Part shown: piece by piece, positions 11,901 through 20,714 of the stretch
Position numbering within the stretch: position 1 is the stretch's first letter
Layout: each line of letters opens with the position of its first letter
NCBI GenBank assembly: GCA_009801015.1
Contig: VHZZ01001340.1
Span: 88,901 to 126,986, forward strand
Origin: Silene noctiflora
Taxonomy: Eukaryota > Streptophyta > Magnoliopsida > Caryophyllales > Caryophyllaceae
Reading direction: 5' to 3'
DNA: 38,086 bases
The notes under the pieces: model-generated
The model's input: only the letters and a program-made list of their open reading frames with translations
What the model was told of the DNA's origin: nothing
Databases searched by the model: none
Translations under genes and position numbers: made by a program

Positions 11901-12867
11901 TTTGCTAATTCTCATATGTTTATAGGGCTATGACACACTAGTAGGTGAGCGTGGAGGTCTACTTAGCGGGGGACAAAGGCAGGTATACATCATACGTTAC
12001 AAGTCGATGAATTTTAGTTAGAGTTCATATAAGATGGAAAGGCTAACTTGTGACTACTGACTATTTTGCTGCAGAGAGTTGCTATTGCCAGGGCACTTCT
12101 GAAGAATGCGCCGATTTTGATTCTTGATGAGGTACTTGTTAGTTGTTACCCGTTTAATTCATAGGCTTTTTTTCTTCTTCTTTTCAAGTAAATACTAGCA
12201 ACCATTTTAGCCTTTTATTCAAGCCCTATTTTCCATGGCCATGACTCAGTTACTACACATGTGACAACATTTGTACCCTGCTTTTTTGTTCTCCCTGTAC
12301 AGCTCCACCTCCAAATTTTTAAGTATTTCAATTTCAAAAACTTATATTTTTATAATTTTAGAAAGCATTAGAGGTCAGAGATTCCTCCTAGCTTCAAATT
12401 TACAAGCATATCGACTGCTCCAGCTCACTCAGTTAGATTGCCTGTGAACCTTGAGGAAACTCTGAAAGTGAACTGATTATCCTTTATTACATACTCCGCA
12501 ATATTTATCTATAAATTTAGGAATTTGCCTTTTTATATGATCCCTGTTGCCCAGGAGAAAATAATTGTTGAAATTTGCATTCATTTCAATTTTCCCTGCA
12601 ACTTATTTTCGGGAAACAATGTTCATGCAGGCAACAAGTGCCTTAGACACAGTTAGTGAGCGTCTGGTACAGGATGCTTTAAATCATCTCATGAATGGAA
12701 GAACGACATTGGTAATTGCTCATCGGTTAAGCACTGTACAAAATGCCCATCAAATCGCACTTTGTTCAGATGGCAGGATTACAGAACTTGGGACGCACTC
12801 TGAATTGCTGTCCCGAGATGGCCAATATGCTTCATTGGTTGGAACACAAAGGCTTGCTTTTGAGTGA
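2955..12867 (+). CDS. ABCB28: ABC transporter B family half-transporter, plastid type (ABCB28-like)
   Basis: A half-size ABC exporter: one membrane domain and one ATPase domain, expected to dimerise in a plastid membrane; the substrate is unknown. I splice 16 exons: 2955-3351, 4543-4730, 5687-5710, 6619-6720, 7051-7141, 7705-7805, 7977-8027, 8312-8440, 9453-9515, 9653-9932, 10804-10952, 11050-11139, 11713-11847, 11926-11982, 12075-12131 and 12631-12867. They join in frame to 716 aa, close to what I recall for Arabidopsis ABCB28 (about 714). Residues 1-55 are Ser/Thr/Arg-rich, like a chloroplast transit peptide. Membrane segments span roughly 85-370. Walker A is GSSGAGKST (507-515), the Q-loop Gln is 555, the signature LSGGQ is 613-617, Walker B is ILILDE (633-638), the D-loop is SALD (641-644) and the H-loop His is 669. 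Every catalytic motif is intact, so the gene looks functional. Oddities: exon 3 is only 24 nt, and intron 4 starts with GC (AG|GCAAGT at 6721). The fold and family are certain; the subfamily rests on end-to-end similarity remembered, not searched. Confidence 0.93.
3333..3688 (+). repeat. Degenerate repeats of the exon 1/intron 1 boundary of the ABCB28-like gene
   Basis: The end of exon 1 and its splice donor (TGTATGCCTCTCTTGTCAG|GTATACCT, starting 3333) recur inside intron 1 at 3409 (donor lost: ...TTTTCGGATA) and at 3530 (donor kept: TTTTCAG|GTATACCT). A companion motif GAGAATTGC..GAATGAC occurs near 3379, 3464, 3604 and 3665. Spacing is irregular (about 60-140 bp), so this is an old local duplication, not a neat tandem array. 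The copy at 3530 carries a plausible decoy 5' splice site. Confidence 0.65.
5580..5605 (+). repeat. Poly(T) tract in intron 2
   Basis: A run of 26 T lies about 80 bases upstream of the 24-nt exon 3. It may come from the poly(A) tail of a minus-strand retroposon, or simply be part of the intron. Its exact length is prone to sequencing error. Confidence 0.8.
10629..10690 (+). repeat. SINE/LINE-tail-like fragment in intron 10
   Basis: ACAACAACATCAGACCTTAA is followed by TCCCAAAATGGTTTGGGGTC and GGCTGACATGAAT. This is a sequence I remember as a common dispersed plant repeat, usually with an (AAC)n start. A degraded relative, CAACAACAAAGGTATCCCAA, lies at about 23400. It is non-coding, and family membership is from memory. 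Confidence 0.45.
11451..11490 (+). repeat. Au-like SINE 3' end fragment in intron 12
   Basis: GGGAGCC, four T-rich bases, then AGGCACTGGGGCAATGTTG and a TTG-type tail match the 3' end of the Au-like SINE fragments also found at 17912-18036 (minus) and 23478-23545 (plus). Only the tail is recognisable here. Confidence 0.4.
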
Positions 12868-13713
12868 CTTTCAGTTTGCAGGATATTTCAATCACTGCTA
12901 CTAATGTCTTGAAAACCTCTACGACACTTTTGCAACAAGTGAGTGATTGTACATCGTCTTTTACAATGCGACTTGTTATATAATCAATAGCCTTTTTGAA
13001 TCTTGAATTTTTAACTGATGTGCTGTTGGTTTGAAGGGATGCTACAATGCACACACAAACAAGATCAGCAGGAAACAGAAAATCTCAAATTACACCTCAA
13101 TGTACAGAAGCTCAGCAATGGTAGGCTTCGGATGTTCATCTTTGTAGGACACCGTAAGCCAAATGTAAAGCACACCTGAGTACAGAATAAATTGATTCTT
13201 TCTGTGATACTTCATATATGATTTATTTCAATTTGTCTCTTGTTTCAATTTATCTCGGAGTACGTTGCACTAGTGAGAATAATTTGCTGTTAGTGTGAAC
13301 TACAGTACAATTTTTCTGTTATGGTTCTCTAAGGATCTATCTGATTTACCTTCCTCAACTTCTACATATATGCCAGCCTTGGTAGTCTCTGGGACAACCA
13401 TCAACCAGTAAACAATGTTGGAAATTGCCTCTTCTCTTAAGAGACGCTGTAGTTAAGTTCAGGTCTTATTGTGAACCTGCTAATTTGTCGGATCGATCTA
13501 TCTTTGGTCCTGCTAAGGTGATCAAAATTAACATTCTGTAGATCACAAAATAAACACCGTATATGACAGATCAATACTCCGTATTTGGTTACAAACTTGT
13601 TTCTATACATGAAAATGTGTCCTAATCTTATTTTTCGCAAAAAAAATATTCTATGCTTTCTAATTTTGTATGCAAAGAAAATAAACAGATACTGAATAGT
13701 TGTTGCAATAATG
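12868..13713. other. Intergenic region between convergent genes (3' UTRs)
   Basis: This lies between the stop of the ABCB28-like gene and the stop of the minus-strand gene at 13714, so it should hold both 3' UTRs and poly(A) sites. AT-rich, no convincing open frame. The word 'aatactccgtattt' near 13575 is a transposon-derived word common in Caryophyllales. I see nothing else. Confidence 0.5.
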
Positions 13714-14927
13714 CTATTCTAAAGAGATAGTAGCATTCAAAAGAGCAAGGCATTCAGTAGGAAGGCTAAGGAAAGTGTCCATTAAGATATCATTAATCGG
13801 TTCCACCCTCGCCACTCCGACTAACTGGCACTCGCCATTCTTGTCCATCCTCTTTCCTCTCCCTTTTCTGATTTCTCCTTCTGATCCTTCCGATGTCAAA
13901 TTCGTTGTCACTAATAATGGCCGAGCTTTATAGATTGTCCCAATAGAAAACCAGAACTTCGCCTTAAATGCAAGATCAACCTGTAAACGTATAAACAAAG
14001 TAAATAAACCAATAACTAAGCATCTAAATAATTCAATAAAACTACGGTCTCAAAGAATTTATTCGACTCTACTTAATTTTTAGCTCTAAACTCCGTCCAT
14101 ATTAACTCGCTAACTCAAATAATTAATACCCTATTTTGATTTCTATGGATTAGTCTCGTGATAAAAAAAATTAAGAATATTATGAGAGCCACAGGCGGAG
14201 CTAGGATTTGCACTTAGAAAGAACGAAAAATTTCAGCGAGGGCAAACGAGTAATGGTATCATGAAAACTCGAAAAAGTTGGATTTTTTCAATTCCCAAGG
14301 GAGCTCGCCCCCCCTAACTCCACCACCGATGAGAGCGTCTCATGAACTTTATCTAAAGACTATTGGTTGGACTGCATACAACTGGTTTCAAATACATAAA
14401 AGTTGTAGCATTTTGTGATGCACACTAACCTTGCCAGATTCCTTATCCAGACTCCCCTCCAAGATTTCTGGCACAATATCAATCCTCAAAAAAGGCGGCA
14501 GCGGTAACCCCAGAAACTTGGTTGTTCCACTAGTTAATGGAGGTATATAAAGCTCACCCACATCAAAACTAACCCAAACCATTTCACCATTTGTGTCATC
14601 CTTGACAGACCCACTTCCACTCCCAAACCCGCCCTCGGCATTGTACTCAAAGTCAGGATACCTCGAAATACCGAGCTTGCAACCTCCCATGGTCTTAAAC
14701 TTGACATCATAAGCACTTGGTTTAATTAATTGTTGACCTTCTTTGGTGGTTGAAGAAATGGAGATTTCTTGGGTTTCCGGCTTTGAGGAAGATGATGATG
14801 ATATGGCTAATATACGGCTTTTATATAATTTAGGTCGCAACGGTGGATATGAGATTGATAACGAAGCAGGTGAGGTTTTAGCAGGAATTATGGTACATGG
14901 GTATCTTATTTTGAAGGAGTATGCCAT
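13714..14927 (-). CDS. Conserved plant protein of unknown function, predicted plastid-targeted
   Basis: Two exons on the minus strand: 14927-14430 and 13980-13714, joined at SGK|VDLAF. The intron of 449 bp has GT-AG ends (donor GTTAGT, acceptor ACAG). The product is 254 aa. Residues 1-50 are rich in Ser, Lys and Arg with few acidic residues, as in a chloroplast transit peptide. The core contains GGCKLGISRYPDFEYNA, then LYIPPLTSGTTKFLGLPLPP and a C-terminal LPTECLALLNATI. I remember this as a plant family with no assigned function; no enzyme motif or membrane segment is evident. It is convergent with the ABCB28-like gene and shares its direction with the PPR gene 370 bp upstream. The intron contains a small hAT-like MITE. 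The structure is well supported; the role is unknown. Confidence 0.85.
14190..14328. mobile_element. Short hAT-like MITE (139 bp) with 8-bp target duplication
   Basis: The element starts CACAGGCGGAGCTAG and ends with the inverse CTAACTCCACCACCG (10 of 15 terminal bases pair). It is flanked on both sides by ATGAGAGC (14182-14189 and 14329-14336). An 8-bp duplication with short imperfect inverted repeats is the hAT pattern. It sits within the intron of the unknown-function gene, so it should be spliced out. The flanks remain identical. Confidence 0.7.
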
Positions 14928-15295
14928 TACTCTTTTAAGGTGCTTAGTTAGAATCTGATCAGAAGGTATAAAGGAATAATGATATTTTCAGAAAAATAGT
15001 TTTGTTTAGTGCCAAAAATGTGTGGACACATTTGTTTACTATGTGTTCCACTAACTGAAAATGGGTGATGCACAAGAGAAGAATCAACTAGAGTGCTTAT
15101 TAGCACTCTCATTTGAGACAGTCTTAACTTAAGACGGAAAAAATGTCCCCATTTTATTTTATAATAAAAGGGACCATTCAATGATAAAAAGTTACTTTCC
15201 AACAATAATAAAATAAGTAGAATATGTCATCTTATACAATAATAGAAGCCAAGGGTAGAAAATTACCAGGGATAAAATCCTCCAGAACCCGGGTT
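14928..15295. other. Intergenic: upstream of unknown gene, downstream of PPR gene
   Basis: Holds the 5' flank of the minus-strand unknown gene and the 3' end of the minus-strand PPR gene. A fragment of dispersed repeat ('tttgagacagtcttaacttaagacgg') lies near 15113-15140. No ORF or clear TATA box was recognised. Confidence 0.4.
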
Positions 15296-17404
15296 TTAAG
15301 TAGTTAGAATCAAATCATAAGCAGGTTTATAACCTTCATCTATCATTTGTCTAGTTAAGATCCGTAACCAGCTCCGTACATTCCCTGCCTCAGGATGCTT
15401 CTGATCCCCGACTACAAACACATGAACAAGATTTTTCAGCTCAATCCAACTACAACCCGGCTCCTTCTCTATCCCTCGAATTCTCATCAGCCTCATAATC
15501 CTTTCCGCATCATCTGGTCTCCCTAGTGCCACGTAAATTCTTGACAACAAGACATAAGCCGATGATTCTTGTGACCTGAGCTCCATTAATTTCTCTCCAG
15601 CATAAGCCCCTAGTTCATAATGGCGATAATTTCGACATGCAGCTAATAAGATTCTCCAAAGGCACATTCCATGATCAATAGTCGCCGATTCGATGAATTG
15701 TTTAGCTTCAGTCAGCCTACCGGCTCGGCTATAAGCATCAACCATGCATGCATAATGCTCTAATCCAGGTTCTAAGCCAAATTCTCGAGAAATCATCCTG
15801 AAGTAATCCCACCCTTTTTCGACTAATCCCATGTGACTACATGCCGAGAGTATGTTTACAAAAGTGACATTGTCTGGCTTGACACCTAACAATCTCATTT
15901 CCTCAAATAGCTCTAGAGCTTTATCGCTGCAACCATTTTGAGCAAGGCCAGATATCATAACATTCCATGAAACTACATCCTTTGTGGTCATCCTCTGAAA
16001 GACCATTCTACCCTCGTCGATGCATCCACATTTTGCATACATAGATGTTAGAGAACTCCCGACTGCAACAGTGAGCCCGTACTTAATAGCATGGGCATGA
16101 ATTTGCTTTCCTTGCTCTAAAGCAGCTAGGCTTGAACAACCTTTTAAGACACTAGCTAGAGTCAAGTCATTTGGTGAAATATCCTCTTCCTCCATTCTAG
16201 CGTACAAACTCAAAGCTTCTTCATTGTCTCCGTTTTGTATATATCCTGTTATCATTGATGTCCACAAAACGACATCGGGTTCACGCAAACAATCAAAACC
16301 TTTCCTAGCATCAGCAACACAACCACTTTTTGCATACATATCTACCAGAGAAGACATAATATAAAGTTGCATTCCAAATCCCATTTTTACGGCATAAGAA
16401 TGTGCCTGTTTTCCTTCCCTAATAGCACAAATACCACTGCAAGCATTAATCACTCCCACAAATGTAATTTCACTAGGGCTGATCCCAGAAAAGTGCATTT
16501 TTGAAAACAACTCCAGAGCTCTCTTAGAGTTCCCAACCTGAGCGAGGCCGGTGACAGCCGCTGACCACATGATAGGATTCTTATCAGTAGACATCGAAAA
16601 CACTTGAAGGGCATTTTCCATTCCCCCACATTTCATATACATAGTAAGAAGGGCATTTCTGATTTCTGGGATCAATACTACCCCAGATTTAACAGCAAAG
16701 CAATGAATTCCTCTTCCGGCATCCAGCAACTCTGGCCTAACAAAGGCGCTTAGCACACTAGTCAAGAAAAATTGGTCAGCCTTTTCCTCATCACCCCCCA
16801 CAATCAACTTAAATAGTCCCACGGTTTCTTCAGCCATACCACACGATGCATACCCGGAAAGCATAGTAGCCCACGACACTGAATTTCTCTCCGGCATTCT
16901 ATCAAACATGCGACGTGCATCGGAAATGAGACCTGACCTACAATACATGTTTAGAATAGAGCTTCCAACTACCACATCTTCACAATGATCCGTCTTTATA
17001 GCCAATGAATGAACCTGTTTCCCAACCCAACCACCGTCTAAATTTGACACTGTCCTGAAAACCCCAGCAAAAGAATGGGAACTCAGAATACAATTCTCAA
17101 CCCGCATTTGCTTGAACAAATCCATAACAAAAACATAAGAATTTGGTCCACCTCTCTGCCCATATGCATTTATGATGGAGCTCCAAGAAACCTCATCTTT
17201 GTTGTGAATATTCTCAAAAGCAAGCCTCGCTTTCGCTAGTTGACCACATTTCGCATACAGATTAACTATACAATTAGCTAAGTATACATTAGAGAACGAG
17301 TCATTCCTGATGATTTTCGCGTGAAGGGCTTTTCCCTTTCGGAGGTCTTGTTCTTTAGTGAGCTGGACAAGTTCCTTAAAGAGAAGGCGATGAGCACTAC
17401 TCAT
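15296..17404 (-). CDS. Pentatricopeptide repeat protein, PLS class with E domain (At2g33680-like)
   Basis: An intronless 702-aa open frame, as is typical of plant PPR genes. It carries a near-continuous array of PLS-type repeats with recurring motifs such as 'MYAKCG', 'WSSIINAYGQRG', 'WNVMISGLAQNG', 'ALELFEEMRLLGVKPDNVTF' and 'ILSACSHMGLVEKGWDYF'. It ends in an E/E+-type tail (YACMVDAYSRAGRLTEAKQF, CLWRILLAACRNYRHYELG, GCSWIELKN, HVFVVGDQKHPE). No DYW deaminase follows, so a role in organellar C-to-U editing would need a partner deaminase. PPR proteins of this class bind organelle RNA one base per repeat. The start chosen is the first Met of the open frame; no strong targeting peptide is visible before the first repeat, so organelle assignment is open. 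End-to-end resemblance to Arabidopsis At2g33680 is from memory. Confidence 0.93.
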   Translation of the reverse strand: MSSAHRLLFKELVQLTKEQDLRKGKALHAKIIRNDSFSNVYLANCIVNLYAKCGQLAKARLAFENIHNKDEVSWSSIINAYGQRGGPNSYVFVMDLFKQMRVENCILSSHSFAGVFRTVSNLDGGWVGKQVHSLAIKTDHCEDVVVGSSILNMYCRSGLISDARRMFDRMPERNSVSWATMLSGYASCGMAEETVGLFKLIVGGDEEKADQFFLTSVLSAFVRPELLDAGRGIHCFAVKSGVVLIPEIRNALLTMYMKCGGMENALQVFSMSTDKNPIMWSAAVTGLAQVGNSKRALELFSKMHFSGISPSEITFVGVINACSGICAIREGKQAHSYAVKMGFGMQLYIMSSLVDMYAKSGCVADARKGFDCLREPDVVLWTSMITGYIQNGDNEEALSLYARMEEEDISPNDLTLASVLKGCSSLAALEQGKQIHAHAIKYGLTVAVGSSLTSMYAKCGCIDEGRMVFQRMTTKDVVSWNVMISGLAQNGCSDKALELFEEMRLLGVKPDNVTFVNILSACSHMGLVEKGWDYFRMISREFGLEPGLEHYACMVDAYSRAGRLTEAKQFIESATIDHGMCLWRILLAACRNYRHYELGAYAGEKLMELRSQESSAYVLLSRIYVALGRPDDAERIMRLMRIRGIEKEPGCSWIELKNLVHVFVVGDQKHPEAGNVRSWLRILTRQMIDEGYKPAYDLILTT

Positions 17405-17543
17405 GAACTCCGCCTTGAGCTTTCAATTTGGCTTTCAACGGCAGTCAGTTCTATAGATTTATTGGCTGGGGCACAACATCACTTAATTACTTGTGAAAAA
17501 AAAGCACATTAAGAGCATCCATTTATCAAATTGAACTCTAGTA

Positions 17544-17802
17544 CTCCCTCCATTCAAGATCAAATACAACATGAGGTCATGGCACACTTGCCAATGCGAG
17601 ATTTGAGACATAAATATCTTCAATTTTACGTTATAAAAAAATATAAAAGTTTGATATTCTAATTGCATTTACAAAGCCGAATTAAACAAGATCCCACGTG
17701 AATATATTTTCACTTATATATTGTGAGGAATATCGAATATTCTCTTCGAACACGAATAGTGCCAAAACATGAGATGTTGTATTTGGTCTTGAATGGAGGG
17801 AG
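17544..17802. mobile_element. Stowaway (Tc1/mariner) MITE, 259 bp
   Basis: Terminal inverted repeats of about 40 bp start CTCCCTCCATTCAAGATCAA and read from the other end CTCCCTCCATTCAAGACCAA. Both ends abut the TA dinucleotide expected for Stowaway target duplication (17542-17543 and 17803-17804). The interior is AT-rich and non-coding. It lies 140 bp upstream of the PPR start codon, so it is probably within that gene's promoter or 5' leader. The ends are highly similar, which suggests fairly recent activity. Confidence 0.88.
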
Positions 17803-17804
17803 TA

Positions 17805-19640
17805 GTACACTAAAATTTCTCGGCCAGCCGTCAAATTTTGGAGAGCAGGAGCAGCGAATGTATTAATCACTATTGTCAATGGTCAACACCAATTGAAAGT
17901 ACAAGTTATAATATCTACAATACCAACATTTCCCAGTGCCTCAATGGCTCCCACAAATTGCGGGGTAGGAGGGGGTCGTGTGTAGGCAGCCTTACCCTTG
18001 TGTTAGCAACACAAAGAGCCTATTCCCGAATGACCTCAGTTATAATAACATCTACGGCGTAAATTTCTACAATCTATAGAATTCATCACAAATGGAGAGA
18101 ATTGCTAAAAGATAATCAAGTGTTGATGGTTTCCCAACTAAAGAACCACAATTCCCAAAACCATAATTTCTAAAAATAAATCAAGTAATCTGAAACCTCC
18201 TCAAATTGAATTTATGAACAAAAACAAAAAAGTATCTTACATAAAAATAAACCCAATTAAAATTAACAGATTCCAAGTACAATAGTACTATAAGTAGATG
18301 AATCATTCCAAGATTCAATCTTTATAGTTCTAGCATATGTATAAGAAAATTTGAGAAACACCCACATTCCAAAACTCAATATTGATTGCTGATTTTATTT
18401 TACATTAATTTGCTACTCTCTGTCCCAATCATTTGTTTAACTTCGGTTCAAATACGTTTCACAAAGAATATAAAAGGTAAAAAAATGAATACAAAAATGA
18501 CATTAGCAGTAAAATAAAGTAAGAAATAAGGCATGAGGAAAAAAAGGGATGAAAAGGGTACCTAGAAATCGAAGAGAAGAGTATTATAGGCAATCCCTGA
18601 AAAAGCTATGGAGTATACAACTTTGGTTTTGAAGAAAATACAACATTTACATGATCTTTTCATTCGTTCTAATGCTTCACCCACTTTGGTTTGAGGAAGG
18701 GTTTATGGGAGGGGTTTAGGGAGTAAATGATAGGCGGCACTATCACATTTTTCCGTCAAGTCAAACCTTTTTGGTCGGAAAAGATTAATTTGTACTCCAA
18801 CTAGTTAACAAATGGTGTGTAAACTTTAGGTATTTGGACAAAAAAAATAATGTTAGGTACATGCGTTTAAACTGACCTAAATATTAGGTAACTTCTGACA
18901 AGAAATCCAAAATATAATGCATATTTCTAAAAATATAATTTTTTTTTTTCTTACCTAAAGGTTGGACTAAAATATACCCAAAAAAAAATTTCACATGCGG
19001 TGTCCGGGGACCACGAAAAGAAGCCCATGGTTCGGCCACTGGCGCTATCGGGTGATACTCTTTATTAGAGGCAAGTAGCGATATGAAGTAGATTAAAATT
19101 TAAAAATAAGTTTATGGAGAATATGGGGATTGAATTTACTTTTTGGATAAGTTTACGAGACATTAAGAATGACTTGTCATTGACAAAAAAAATAAAAAAA
19201 GAATGACTTGTCCATGCCTGCTTATTTTAGATGTTGGACGGTCGGGTTTAATGGACGAGGAGACTTGTGAATGAAAGCCGTCTACCCCCACGGGTGGATT
19301 AAATTTCGGAATTTTGAGTTAAAATTTCTTATTGTTTTTCGAATGTACCTTATATCATTATCACTTTGCCCCTTAAACTTAAATCTTGGCTCCGCCATGA
19401 CCATAAATTTTCTATTTTACTAGGTTTGAAAATCCAAGATTTTAGGTTTTAATGTACAAAGTAATATTCAATTTAAGAGGATATAGGCAAGTTTTAAGTA
19501 GCTGAGAAGATTGTATAAAAAAATAAAAATAGTACTTAATAAAAGTGATTTTTTTTTTCTAGTTACGAAGTAAGAACACAACTACACAAGTTATACAACT
19601 TAAAAAGCCGCCATGAGTATCTACTTCCTATTTTAGGAGA
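17805..19640. other. Gene-free intergenic stretch upstream of the PPR gene
   Basis: AT-rich, no supported gene. It contains the Au-like SINE fragment (17912-18036). A half Stowaway-type end (CTCTCTGTCCCAATCATTTG near 18415) has no partner found. A possible transposon end, CTTGGCTCCGCCATG, lies near 19387. A local duplication of 'aagaatgacttgtc' occurs near 19165 and 19200. Open frames here are short and look random. Confidence 0.45.
17912..18036 (-). repeat. Au-like SINE fragment (minus strand)
   Basis: Read on the minus strand it contains AACACAAGGGTAAGGCTGCC, TACACACGACCCCCTCC, TACCCCGCAATTTGTGGGAG and GAGGCACTGGGAAATGTTGG. This ordered set of motifs matches a dispersed SINE-like plant repeat that ends in TTG units. 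The 5' pol III promoter boxes are not recognisable, so the copy is 5'-truncated or degraded. Confidence 0.5.
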
Positions 19641-19700
19641 AGTTGGGGTGGAACTTGTCTATCTTAGGCCCTGTTCTTTTGAACTTAATTTCAGTTCTTA

Positions 19701-19812
19701 TAAGTTCAGTTCAGTTCAGTTCAGCTCTATTAAGTTCAGTTCAGTTCAGTTCAGCTCCATTAAGTTCAGTTCAGTTCAGTTCAGTTCAGTTCAGTTCAGC
19801 TCAGTTCAGTTC
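19701..19812 (+). repeat. TTCAG minisatellite with 30-bp higher-order unit
   Basis: Pentamer (TTCAG)n organised in 30-bp units: TAAG, then four TTCAG, then CTCTAT (19701-19730), then the same ending CTCCAT (19731-19760), then a longer run with a third TAAG start. Upstream text 'ggccctgttcttttgaactt' (about 19668) resembles the end of a known Caryophyllales MITE type that carries such repeats. Confidence 0.85.
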
Positions 19813-19823
19813 AATTACTCCAA

Positions 19824-19824
<1 letters not shown>

Positions 19825-19893
<69 letters not shown>
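19825..19893 (+). repeat. Microsatellite (ATT)23
   Basis: Twenty-three uninterrupted ATT units just after the TTCAG array. Perfect arrays of this length are usually length-polymorphic. Confidence 0.92.
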
Positions 19894-19895
<2 letters not shown>

Positions 19896-20714
19896 TGGGG
19901 CATACTCAGTCGAGCCGGCCTGCATGCAACCTGTGGGTTGCACGGGTTTAAGTGTTTGCCACTTCATACAAAAATGTACATTTAGACCTCTATAAATATC
20001 TTTCTTGGATCCATTCCGAAGAGGACACGTGCAAGATTCATGTAAGAGATATCTCACCTAACAATTTTTTCTCTCTAAAAGTAAGACTACTCAAACAGTT
20101 AAGAGAGTTCCAGGACCTTGCGTCAAGCGAGGTTCTGGTTATACATCCAGTACCGTATTTACTTAGGCATCAGATAGGGCCCATTTGGTAACTCCCAGAG
20201 GCCATGCATGTTTCCTGTGTAGGTATACGTACCTCCTAAGGCAGTCGAGCATCAACCTAGCATATATCCGAAAGGAGAGTTTTGACCTGACCCAGACTCC
20301 AGCAACGTTGACTTGATTGTTTTGACCCGAAATAATTATATTAATATATTATTATTAGACCTATTATTAATATTATTCATTATATTTATATTTATTATTA
20401 TTTATAATATTTATATTTATATTATTATTATATTATACTTATCATATTTATTTTTTAGTTATTATTATTAATATATTTCATTATTATTATTATTAGTTGT
20501 TGTTACAATCTTTTTATTATTAATATACTTAGCAAATGAATACAATTTATTGACAGGGTCCTTTTTGCGAGATGATGGAATATCAACATGCCTTATATAA
20601 GGTTCACTAATCTCGACTCAAGTCATCATTATTACAAGTACACAAGTACTCCGTCTTATACAGTTCCGGTTTACATAATTACGAGAAGATGAAATTTCTC
20701 AAAAGATAATAGTC
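19894..20714. other. Intergenic stretch with AT-rich low-complexity block
   Basis: No gene seen. 20335-20540 is nearly pure A/T with degenerate ATT/TATTA repeats. 'AGGGCCCATTTGGTAACTCC' near 20175 resembles the terminus of a hAT-like MITE, but no partner end was found. The right end is the 3' flank of the sorbitol dehydrogenase gene. Confidence 0.45.

Noticed and set aside
14743-14958. Plus-strand open frame opposite exon 1 of the unknown plastid gene
   Set aside because: It is a shadow of the real minus-strand exon, whose protein continues in frame across a proper intron.
19643-19995. Ser/Gln/Phe- and Leu- or Ile-rich open frames over 100 aa
   Set aside because: They are read-through of the TTCAG and ATT repeats, not genes.
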